A stretch of DNA of 37,435 nt from Akkermansia muciniphila (GTDB lineage: Bacteria; Verrucomicrobiota; Verrucomicrobiia; Verrucomicrobiales; V1-33). Below the pieces are notes generated by a model. It was not told the origin of the DNA. It worked only from the letters and a program-made list of their open reading frames with translations, and did no database searches. The position numbers and the translations under genes were made by a program. Shown here in pieces: positions 9,119 through 16,723 of this stretch (positions are counted from its first letter, which is position 1; every line of letters starts with the position of its first letter). Where the stretch lies: NCBI GenBank assembly GCA_945861415.1, contig CAMAUV010000044.1:1-37435 (forward strand). Reading direction: 5' to 3'.

Positions 9119-9751
9119 TCAGACTGAAGTTTGCAGCAGGCGCAAGCAATCTCCGCTATAGGCGGCGGGGTCCGCGGCAGTGAGGATGCCGCTGACGATG
9201 ACGGCGCGGCGGGCTCCAGCGGTTAGCACTGCGCTTAGGTTCTCCTTTTTGATGCCGCCGATGCAGAAAACGGGAAGACTGACCCGGCGGTGAACCTCGC
9301 GGATGTCTTCGATGCCAATGGGCTGGTAATCGGGTTTAGTCGGCGTTGCGAAGAGCGGGCCGAATCCGATGTAATCAGGCTTCTCGTCAGTGGCCGCCAC
9401 AGCCTGATCGACGCTGTGGGTGGAAAGCCCAATTATTCTCCCAGCCCCCGCGAGCGCCCGGGCCTCTGCCACGCTCATGTCGTCCTGTCCCACATGCGCG
9501 CCCTCGACTCCGGCTTCCGACACGAGTTGCGGATGGTCGTTGATGATAAAGGGAATTCGGTCGGGATGGCTGATGCGGTGAAGTTCGCGGGAGAGTTCGA
9601 GGATCCTGTCGATAGGCAGGTCTTTAGCGCGGAGTTGCACCATGCCGACACCGCCGGCGAGCATGGCGCGCAGCATGACGGGCATGGCCGCGGGTTCGCA
9701 GTAGCCGGTGTCGAGGATACCGTAGAGGAGGGCGGAGGAGACGGAATGCAT
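9119..9751 (-). CDS. thiE: Thiamine-phosphate synthase ThiE
   Basis: Joins the hydroxymethylpyrimidine and thiazole precursors into thiamine monophosphate. The 210-residue TIM barrel shows MVQLRAKDLP (pyrophosphate-binding region), INDHPQLVSEAGVEGAHVGQ, IGLSTHS, DYIGFGPLFATPTKPD and the C-terminal phosphate loop FCIGGIKKENL. It is the first gene of a minus-strand run thiE-nadA-recN-esterase fusion and is divergent from the exported nuclease-like gene, with 82 bp between the two starts for promoters. I looked for a TPP riboswitch in that gap but it is too short and shows no recognisable THI-box core. Other thiamine genes are absent here. Confidence 0.95.
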   Translation of the reverse strand: MHSVSSALLYGILDTGYCEPAAMPVMLRAMLAGGVGMVQLRAKDLPIDRILELSRELHRISHPDRIPFIINDHPQLVSEAGVEGAHVGQDDMSVAEARALAGAGRIIGLSTHSVDQAVAATDEKPDYIGFGPLFATPTKPDYQPIGIEDIREVHRRVSLPVFCIGGIKKENLSAVLTAGARRAVIVSGILTAADPAAYSGDCLRLLQTSV

Positions 9752-9833
9752 AGCAATCCCGTGTAGGCGGATCGGCGGGGCACAAACGCGACCTCGTAGA
9801 TGACAGCAAGGAATTTCCGCTCATGGTGGCGGC

Positions 9834-10565
9834 ATGAAGCCACTGCTCCTGCTGTTCTTCGTCGCCGCCCTTGTGTCCCGCGGTGATTTCTCATCCAACT
9901 TGCCGGTAAAAATACACGGCGTGGAATCGGCCGTGCGGGCCGTCATGACTGCAGAGAGGGACTTGCGCGACATTCCGCTCCGGGAAGTAGTCGTCGCGGC
10001 CACCGGAAGGCAGGTCATGGATTTGCAGCCTGACAAGGTGCCTGCTGATGCGGCGGCTAGGGATCACATCACGGTGGCAGCGGAGAAGTTGCTTGTTTTC
10101 CTTAATGCGAAAGATAGCCCGGTGCGCGGACTCCGGCGCATCAATGAAGCCAGCCGCCACGTGGAGGAGAAGCTGCTCGACTTGCTGAACGCGGGTAGTT
10201 TCATCTGCGGCTACCCGAAGACCGGTGCAGGGGAGTCGCAGCGGTCGGGGTATCCGGACCTCCGTCTGGAGCACAAGGAATCGGGCCGGGTTTACTATCT
10301 TGAACCGAAGCTTTACGAGGCGTCCTCGGAATCCAGCACGCTGCGCACTTTCTACTATGAGCCGAAGGATATGACGGGCAAAATCAGCAACGACGCCTGT
10401 CACTTAATTCTGGGGATCGCCCATGACGGCAAAGATGGGGTGTGGCAATTCACCAGTTGGCGCCTTGCAGATCTGTATGATTTTCGCGTCCGACTGAAGG
10501 CGGAGTTTCAGGCCTCCAACAAGGAATTCTACCAGGAGGAACTGACGGTATCCAAGTCAAAGTGA
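9834..10565 (+). CDS. Exported protein with a PD-(D/E)XK nuclease-like signature
   Basis: A 243-residue protein of no family I can name. Residues 1-17 form a short signal peptide or anchor (MKPLLLLFFVAALVSRG). The body has a helical half (30-120) and a second half resembling the restriction-endonuclease fold: a helix with Glu111/Glu112 (HVEEKLLDLL), then GYPDLRL (Pro141-Asp142), then the strand VYYLEPKLYE (Glu157-x-Lys159), then STLRTFYYEP and KISNDACHLILGI. Spacing of Asp142 to Glu157-x-Lys159 fits a PD-(D/E)XK site, and the order YPD, ExK, SS-R-FY, K-x-x-DA-HL recalls some type II restriction enzymes. Nuclease activity is inferred. No methyltransferase is adjacent. It starts divergently from thiE and ends 19 bp before the convergent ftsK end. 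No Shine-Dalgarno sequence. Confidence 0.7.
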   Translation: MKPLLLLFFVAALVSRGDFSSNLPVKIHGVESAVRAVMTAERDLRDIPLREVVVAATGRQVMDLQPDKVPADAAARDHITVAAEKLLVFLNAKDSPVRGLRRINEASRHVEEKLLDLLNAGSFICGYPKTGAGESQRSGYPDLRLEHKESGRVYYLEPKLYEASSESSTLRTFYYEPKDMTGKISNDACHLILGIAHDGKDGVWQFTSWRLADLYDFRVRLKAEFQASNKEFYQEELTVSKSK

Positions 10566-10584
10566 GCGGCCGCGGTGAATGGGA

Positions 10585-13581
10585 TCAATCCATTTCGTCC
10601 TCGTCAGCGGCGACCAGCACTTCGCGCGGTTTGGCGCCATCGCCAGGCCCGATGAACCCGCGCTGTTCGAGGAGATCCATCATGCGGGCGGCGCGGCCGT
10701 AGCCGAGGCGCAGGCGGCGCTGGAGGAGAGAGGTGCTGGCTTTGCGCTCGACCATGATCACTTCGATGCAGCGCTCGAGGGCCTCTTCGTCTTCATCATT
10801 GAGTTCCTCAATCTCCTTCGGCCCGTCCCCTAGGGTGGCCTGAACTTCCTTGTTGAAGGTGGGCTTGGCCTGATTGTTGCAATGCATGACGAGGGCTTGG
10901 ATTTCATCGTCCGTGACATAGGCCCCCTGAGCACGAAGAAGTTTGCTTGTGCCGGGCGGGAGGTAGAGCATATCCCCTTTGCCTACGAGTTTTTCCGCAC
11001 CCTTGGTATCGAGGATGACGCGGGAATCGAGCGCGCTACTGACTTGGAAGGCTATACGGCAGGGCACGTTGGCCTTGATGTTGCCGGTGATTACTTCTGC
11101 ACGCGGGGTTTGCGTGGCAAGGATCATGTGAATGCCGGCGGCGCGTGCTTTCTGGGCGATGCGCTGGATGAGGCTCTCCATGTCCGCAGGGGCGGTCTGC
11201 ATTAGGTCGGCCAACTCATCAATAATGACGACGATGTAGGGAATCTGGTCCGGAATGCGGTGCTCCTCTTCTTCAGTCTCCTCCTCTTCAGCGATAAGGT
11301 CACTGTCGTCCCAGACGTTTCCTGCAGCGCCGGAAATGGCGCTGGGCTCCAGTGCGACGTGGTGAATGGCGAGAGCGGCGATGTCTTCCTCCTCTTCTTC
11401 TGCCTCTGCGGTAAAGAGGGCCGATTCATCGTCGTTGGCGGACTGTTCCTCCTGGTTGGAGAAGGGTGCTTCGTCCTCGTCGGAGGGGCTGAGATAGACA
11501 TATTCGCCTTCTTCGTCGTCTGCGGGTGCGGCAGGCTGACCCGGTCGGTTCCTGCGGCCGAACTCCGCAGGCGCGACGGACTCGGATACAGGGGTTTCCT
11601 CCATTGGAGGTTCCGCCTCTGCAGCAGCGGCAGCGGCTTCGAACAGCGGAAGGCCGGCGGTGGCGCTAGTGCGTTCCGGCTTGGCGGCATTGCGGGCCTT
11701 CTCCGGAGCCGCGGGCTTTTCTTTGCGTTTCCGTTTGTTGAAGGAATCGAAATTCCGCACGCCCTCTTCGGCAAACATGCGGTATCGGTGTTCCATTTCG
11801 TTGACCACCCAGCGCAACGCCATGATCACTTTCTTGGGATCGGTGACGACCGGTACCACGAGGTGCGGAAGGTCGTTGTAGGTCTGCATCTCCACGACCT
11901 TGGGGTCGATCATTATGAAGCGTAGCTGCTCTGGGCTGAACTGGAAGAGTAGGCTGCCGATGATGGAGTTGATGCATACCGACTTTCCGGAACCCGTGGC
12001 ACCCGCGACCAGTAAGTGCGGCATGGCGGCGAGGTCGGCGATGATCGTGTTGCCATAGACGTCCTTGCCCAGCGCGAGTGGGAGTTTCGCTTTAGTCTGG
12101 CCGAAGGTTTCGTCTTCGAGCAGTTCGCGTAGAGTGACGGCTACTTTTTCGTTGTTGGCGATCTCGATGCCCACGGTGTCTTTTCCGGGGATGGGGGCGA
12201 GAATGTTGATGCGTTCGGCGCGGGTGGCGCGGGCGAGATCGGCCTCCAGCGCGGTGATGCGGTTCACGCGCAGACCTTCGCTGGGGTAGATTTCATAGCG
12301 GGAAATGGTGGGACCGCGGGTTATGGGGCCCGGCGTGACTGCGATGCCAAAAGTGCCTAGGGTGTTAATGATCGTACGCTGGGTTTCCCGCAGTGCGCGT
12401 TCGTCGATTTTGATCTCGCCGGCGCTTTCGTCCCAGTGCAGAATGTTGAGCGGAGGCAGCTCGTAGTTGGAGAAATCGATGGCCGCCGGTTGGCTGGTTG
12501 TGCCGCCGGTATGGGTAGTTCCGGATCCTTCCTCTTTGGGCTTTTGCTGCTGCTTGCGCCACTCGGCGAGCGAGAGCTTGCCTTCGCCGCTGGTTTTCGC
12601 CCGGCGGGAGCCATCAATGATGGGGGGCTCATCCTCAGCCGGGATGGTTATTTCCTCAAGCTCTGCTGTGGGTTGCGCGTGTTCTTCATCCTCTTCAGTG
12701 GTCATTGCCTGCGAAGGGCTCCGCTGAGTAGCGGGTTCATCCACCTCTTCAGTCAATGCGTTCAGATCCAGAGTGCCGCGGGGATTGAGCGGCGTATGCG
12801 TGGCAAGTAACGCCGACGCTTCGCCGAGGGACTGTTTGCGGAGTTCCTTTTCGATCCGGCGGCGTTCACGCTCATTGCGTGCCTGCTCCTTGAGTAAGGC
12901 AGCGGTTTCTCGCTCCTCTTTGTCCTGATTGAGTTCCCGGCGCCTACCGAATAGGACGAAAACAAGCTGACGCCATGCTTTTTGCCAGGAGCGCTGAGCT
13001 GTAATGATAACGGCGCGGGGTTCAATTCCGGTCATGAGCACCAACCCGGCCAGCAGTCCGGTGATGGAAGCGATGATGGTGCCGGCAGTGCCAATAAGGC
13101 CCTCGGCAATCATAGTGCGCCCGAAAAAGCCTATGCCGCCACCGGCACCTAGGATATTATACTCGCGCTGCCAGCCCTGAAACCAGAGATTCTGCACGCC
13201 GAGGAAGATCGATCCGCTGATCACAAGGAGAGCAAAGCCGGACAGTGGGCGGGAAAGGACCCGCAGCCCCATCATCATGCGCGCCACTCCCATCCAGACG
13301 AGGCTGAAAGGCAGCATAAACGCACTACCCCCAAGCCATAGCATCGCAAAGCCCGAAACCGTTGCCCCCAGCGGGCCTATGATGTTTGAAATCGGTTCAT
13401 TTGGGGGCTCTTTGGAACTGATACCTGTCCATGCCGCGAGGTCATCCGGGGTGTAACTGGCAAGGGCCAAAAAGAGGGCTCCTCCCGCCGCTATGAGCAC
13501 AATGCTGCCAAGGCTAGCCCCCCCTCCCGCGGGATCGAATGCGGTATCTTCCTGGCGGCGGCGGGGTCGGCGGGTGGACAT
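10585..13581 (-). CDS. ftsK: DNA translocase FtsK with a large acidic insertion in the motor domain
   Basis: Septal DNA pump that clears and resolves chromosomes at division. Of 998 residues, 25-190 hold about four membrane helices; 210-365 are a charged linker; 370-480 form the alpha/beta motor start (RYEIYPSEGLRVNRI); Walker A is GATGSGKS (527-534); Walker B is YIVVIIDELADLM (782-794), followed by QRIAQKARAAGIH and TRIAF-like RIAFQVSS. The winged-helix gamma domain (932-990) ends with SLLQRRLRLGYGRAARMMDLLE. Unusually, residues about 618-776 (11254-11730) between FDSFNKRKRK and the Walker B strand are Glu/Ala-rich low complexity, where E. coli FtsK has a short loop. The frame stays open through it, so this is not a frameshift. 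No Shine-Dalgarno sequence. It stands alone, convergent with the nuclease-like gene. Confidence 0.96.
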   Translation of the reverse strand: MSTRRPRRRQEDTAFDPAGGGASLGSIVLIAAGGALFLALASYTPDDLAAWTGISSKEPPNEPISNIIGPLGATVSGFAMLWLGGSAFMLPFSLVWMGVARMMMGLRVLSRPLSGFALLVISGSIFLGVQNLWFQGWQREYNILGAGGGIGFFGRTMIAEGLIGTAGTIIASITGLLAGLVLMTGIEPRAVIITAQRSWQKAWRQLVFVLFGRRRELNQDKEERETAALLKEQARNERERRRIEKELRKQSLGEASALLATHTPLNPRGTLDLNALTEEVDEPATQRSPSQAMTTEEDEEHAQPTAELEEITIPAEDEPPIIDGSRRAKTSGEGKLSLAEWRKQQQKPKEEGSGTTHTGGTTSQPAAIDFSNYELPPLNILHWDESAGEIKIDERALRETQRTIINTLGTFGIAVTPGPITRGPTISRYEIYPSEGLRVNRITALEADLARATRAERINILAPIPGKDTVGIEIANNEKVAVTLRELLEDETFGQTKAKLPLALGKDVYGNTIIADLAAMPHLLVAGATGSGKSVCINSIIGSLLFQFSPEQLRFIMIDPKVVEMQTYNDLPHLVVPVVTDPKKVIMALRWVVNEMEHRYRMFAEEGVRNFDSFNKRKRKEKPAAPEKARNAAKPERTSATAGLPLFEAAAAAAEAEPPMEETPVSESVAPAEFGRRNRPGQPAAPADDEEGEYVYLSPSDEDEAPFSNQEEQSANDDESALFTAEAEEEEEDIAALAIHHVALEPSAISGAAGNVWDDSDLIAEEEETEEEEHRIPDQIPYIVVIIDELADLMQTAPADMESLIQRIAQKARAAGIHMILATQTPRAEVITGNIKANVPCRIAFQVSSALDSRVILDTKGAEKLVGKGDMLYLPPGTSKLLRAQGAYVTDDEIQALVMHCNNQAKPTFNKEVQATLGDGPKEIEELNDEDEEALERCIEVIMVERKASTSLLQRRLRLGYGRAARMMDLLEQRGFIGPGDGAKPREVLVAADEDEMD

Positions 13582-13710
13582 GTCGGTGCGGGTAGAATGG
13601 GTAGAAAGTCAACCCGCGAGGCATTCTAGTGCCTACGGGAAAGTTTCCAAGATTATACTTCTTCGCAATCAGTTCAACGTGAAGTTTCAGGGAAGTTAAG
13701 TATTTTCCAA

Positions 13711-13748
13711 GAAAAAGGCTGCGGTCTGGTCACCCAAACCGCAGCCTT
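13711..13748 (-). terminator. Rho-independent terminator of the DUF1080 gene
   Basis: A perfect 11-bp inverted repeat (13715-13725 with 13738-13748, arm aaggctgcggt) with a 12-base loop. Read on the minus strand the stem is followed directly by TTTTTC. It sits 44 bases past the stop of the minus-strand DUF1080 gene at 13792, and separates it from ftsK. Confidence 0.9.
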
Positions 13749-13791
13749 GAATTTTGCGAGCAATCCCGCCTGCAACGGCGTTACGGCCGGA

Positions 13792-15150
13792 TTAATACGG
13801 CAGTTCGCGCATGTAGATATTTTTGAACGACAACTCGTTACCGTGATTCTGGAGTTCGATCTGCTCCTCGCGGGGGATCGGTTGGTCTTGCTCCCAGAGG
13901 TTTTCGAGGATACTGTTGTTCACGACTACCTGACCGTTGAGCGAGATGGTGGCGCGATCGCCGATCATGCGAATGTGAAAGGTATTCCATTCGCCGATAG
14001 GTTTGTCTGCCTTCACCAACGGGTCTTTGCCATCCTTGCCGGGGCCTTTGTTATTCCACAGACCGCCGGAGCCCTTCTGGTTGCCGTTCGGGAACTGTCC
14101 TGGGTTGGCGGGGTCCCATATTTGTATTTGGGGCAGGCCGCGGAGGTAGATGCCGCTGTCGGCGTGGGCGGGGATTTTCCAGTCCACGTAGAAATCGAAG
14201 TCGCCATACTTTTTAGCCGTAGCCACGCTGCGTCCCTTGCCAGTGTAGTGCAGTTCCCCGCTCTTCACGCTCCACGCGCTGGTCATGACCGTATCTGCCT
14301 CCTTTTGCATTTCCGCGAGCTGCTCCGGGTTGAGGCCGCGGCGGCCGGCTGGTAATTCTGCCTTCCCGGCCAGCAGGCCCTTCCAGCCGCTGAGGTCCTT
14401 GCCATTGAAGAGCGCGGTAAAACCGGCGGGTGCGGTGTTGTCGGCATTTCCGCTGAGCACGGTGGCGGTGGCGGCGAATTGCTTCACTTTCAAGTTCCGG
14501 TAGCCGACACGGTCGCCATGTCCGCAAAAAGCGATGGTGCCTGTCTTGCGCTCCAGACCGGGGTGCTTGGCGTCGTGAATAGGCTTTTTCCCGGTCAGAT
14601 AAGCGTCAGTGATCGTGACCCCGTTGAGGATCACTTTGAGGTGATCACCGATGCAAAGGATTTGCTGGCGGTTCCACTCGCCGGTGGGCTTGAGCGCATT
14701 CTTTTCCGCCTGCGTGCTTGCCTGGACGCCGTAAATACTGCCGTGATACTGCCATGTCTCTAGGCCTTTGTATTTCTCGTGCCGGTCATCGAGCACTTGA
14801 ATCTCCATGCCGACATAGGCGGCATCCCCGCTGCCGGGATAGCGCAGACCAATACCGTTATTAGCGCCGGGCGTGAGCTGAAACTCGAAGTCTAGCACAA
14901 AGTCGCCGTATTCCTTTTCCGTCTGCAAGAAACTGCCCTTGGGCGTGCAATAGATGGCGCTGTTCTCAACGGCATAGCCTTCACCCTTCCAGCCTTTGAG
15001 GGTGCTGCCGTCGAAGAGTGGTTCCCACGGCTGAGGGTTGATCTCTACCATTTTCAGCGTCGACTCCGCAGGAGCGAGTTCGGCGAAAGAGAGCGCGGTA
15101 GAGGCGCAGAGGACGGCGGTAATGGTGCAGTAGATGAATTTCATAGTCAA
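13792..15150 (-). CDS. Secreted protein with two DUF1080 (3-keto-disaccharide hydrolase-type) domains
   Basis: An exported 452-residue protein. Residues 1-23 are a signal peptide (FIYCTITAVLCASTALSFA). Two concanavalin-like DUF1080/PF06439 domains follow: domain 1 at about 38-225, opening EPLFDGSTLKGW and containing NGIGLRY and a GEWNRQQI strand; domain 2 at about 242-452, opening FTALFNGKDLSGW and containing DSGIYLRG and GEWNTFHIRMIGDRATISLNG. The family is abundant in Verrucomicrobiota and Planctomycetota and includes 3-keto-glycoside hydrolases, but which glycan this acts on is unknown. ATG 15144, two codons in, is an equally likely start. A strong terminator lies just downstream. It appears monocistronic and divergent from murG with about 200 bp between. 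Confidence 0.9.
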   Translation of the reverse strand: MTMKFIYCTITAVLCASTALSFAELAPAESTLKMVEINPQPWEPLFDGSTLKGWKGEGYAVENSAIYCTPKGSFLQTEKEYGDFVLDFEFQLTPGANNGIGLRYPGSGDAAYVGMEIQVLDDRHEKYKGLETWQYHGSIYGVQASTQAEKNALKPTGEWNRQQILCIGDHLKVILNGVTITDAYLTGKKPIHDAKHPGLERKTGTIAFCGHGDRVGYRNLKVKQFAATATVLSGNADNTAPAGFTALFNGKDLSGWKGLLAGKAELPAGRRGLNPEQLAEMQKEADTVMTSAWSVKSGELHYTGKGRSVATAKKYGDFDFYVDWKIPAHADSGIYLRGLPQIQIWDPANPGQFPNGNQKGSGGLWNNKGPGKDGKDPLVKADKPIGEWNTFHIRMIGDRATISLNGQVVVNNSILENLWEQDQPIPREEQIELQNHGNELSFKNIYMRELPY

Positions 15151-15353
15151 TGAATAAGGATAGCTTGGGGCCGGGGTGCCGAGAAATCAAGTCCCGGCAC
15201 ACTACGTGTTTCCATACTTTTCAGGGTGTCATTTCCGGAGCCCCGACGGCAAGTCAGTTTCGGCTGCCACCTTGACTATGTGCCGCCCTAGTGCGGAATT
15301 GTTATTTGGAATTCTTCATTTCCCCCCCTGCGATTTCGTGCCACGGCCCGGAT

Positions 15354-16469
15354 ATGACCAACTCCTCTTCTGCCAATCCAGAGCGTCTCGTGATCGCGTG
15401 CGGCGGCACGGGCGGACATTTGTTCCCGGGCATCGCTGTCGCGCGGGCGGCAAAGGCCCGCGGATGGGAAACACTGCTGCTTATTTCTGAAAAGCAGATC
15501 GACGCGTTGGCGACGGAAGGCGAAAAGGATCTGCGCTTTGAGCGCGTGCCGGCGGTGGCTATGCCCAGGCCTCTCTCACTGGGCATGCTCAAATTTGCAT
15601 GGCGCTTCTGGAAGACCCGCAGCCACTGCATCAAACTGCTACGCGATTTTAAAGCCACCGCCGTGCTCGGAATGGGGGGCTTCACCTCTCTGCCCCCCGC
15701 CATGGCGGGGAAGAAACTGGGGCTGAAAAACTACGTGCACGATTCCAATGCGGTGCCCGGCAAGGCAAACCGCATGACGGCCAAATTTTGCCGCAAGGTG
15801 CTGCTCGGTATGGAGGATGCGGTAAAGTTTTTCCCTGCGTGCCGCACGCAGGTCACCGGCACCCCGCTCCGCCCCTCCGTTCAGCCTCCGGGCGATGCGG
15901 AAGAGGCCCGCCGGTTCTTTGATCTGCCGGGAGCAAAGCCCACCATCCTGATCATGGGCGGTAGTCAGGGAGCCCGTGGAGTAAACAGAGCGCTAGTGAC
16001 CGCTCTGCCGGCCCTCGCTCCAGCGGGAGACCGCGTCCAGGTGCTCCACATCACCGGCCCTCAGGAGTTTGACAGCGTGCGTGCTGCGGCTGAGCAGATA
16101 CAGGGGCTCACGGTGAAAGTATTGCCGTTTTGCCAGCGCATGAAACTTGCGCTGTCGCTGGCCACCATCGCCGTATGCCGCTCCGGTGCCAGCAGCCTCA
16201 CGGAACTGAGCGCTTGGGGCATTCCCTCCGTGCTGGTGCCTTATCCCACCGCCGCGGACGACCATCAGCGGAGAAATGCGGATGTCTTTACCCGCAGCGG
16301 GGCGGCCATCGCGGTGGAAGAATCGGTGCTCGCGAACGGTGAACTAGGCCCCATCCTGCTCGATCTGCTGGCCGACGGTGAAAAAAGGGCCTCGCTTTCC
16401 GCCGCCATGCTGCGTCTCGCTCCCGGGGATGCCGCCGGGCGCATCTGCGATGTTATCGCCGCCGGATGA
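15354..16469 (+). CDS. murG: UDP-GlcNAc:undecaprenyl-PP-MurNAc-pentapeptide GlcNAc transferase MurG
   Basis: Makes lipid II from lipid I at the inner face of the membrane. The 371-residue GT-B protein has the N-terminal lipid-side loop CGGTGGHLFPGIAVA (residues 16-30), GMGGFTSLPP, the acceptor motif VHDSNAVPGKANR (equivalent to the usual HEQN-x-x-PG), the C-terminal donor loop MGGSQGARGVN, and CRSGASSLTELSAWGIPSVLVPYP with the UDP-GlcNAc glutamate. An upstream ATG at 15291 adds an unlikely 21-residue leader. The start region lacks a Shine-Dalgarno sequence. The gene stands alone here, away from the usual mur-fts (dcw) neighbours. Confidence 0.95.
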   Translation: MTNSSSANPERLVIACGGTGGHLFPGIAVARAAKARGWETLLLISEKQIDALATEGEKDLRFERVPAVAMPRPLSLGMLKFAWRFWKTRSHCIKLLRDFKATAVLGMGGFTSLPPAMAGKKLGLKNYVHDSNAVPGKANRMTAKFCRKVLLGMEDAVKFFPACRTQVTGTPLRPSVQPPGDAEEARRFFDLPGAKPTILIMGGSQGARGVNRALVTALPALAPAGDRVQVLHITGPQEFDSVRAAAEQIQGLTVKVLPFCQRMKLALSLATIAVCRSGASSLTELSAWGIPSVLVPYPTAADDHQRRNADVFTRSGAAIAVEESVLANGELGPILLDLLADGEKRASLSAAMLRLAPGDAAGRICDVIAAG

Positions 16470-16547
16470 GCCGTTGCACTTTTGCTGAATCCTGTCATAT
16501 TGCAAATGTTCATGACTCCCGGCACCATCATTCCGACTATTATTAGA

Positions 16548-16571
16548 CCGCCCTTCCTCTGCGGAGGGCGG
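16548..16571. other. GC-rich hairpin downstream of murG
   Basis: Inverted repeat ccgccct/agggcgg (16548-16554 with 16565-16571), extendable by a G-T and a C-G pair to about 9 bp with a small loop. It lies 80 bases past the murG stop, but no T-run follows on either strand. It may be a weak terminator or have no role. Confidence 0.3.
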
Positions 16572-16723
16572 ACCATGTGCCGCTAGAGCCGCAGGAGGAG
16601 GGGCTGGCAATTGAGCCGGGCTGACTCATTGCTGATTCCCATCATGGCATCAGAACGGCGGAATCGCTGTCGCGTGTTCCGGGCTTCTTCACTTTCAAAC
16701 ACTTCTTCTATTTTCCAATCTTC

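Noticed and set aside
9752..9833. Possible TPP riboswitch upstream of thiE
   Set aside because: Only 82 bases separate the two divergent starts and no THI-box core was seen.
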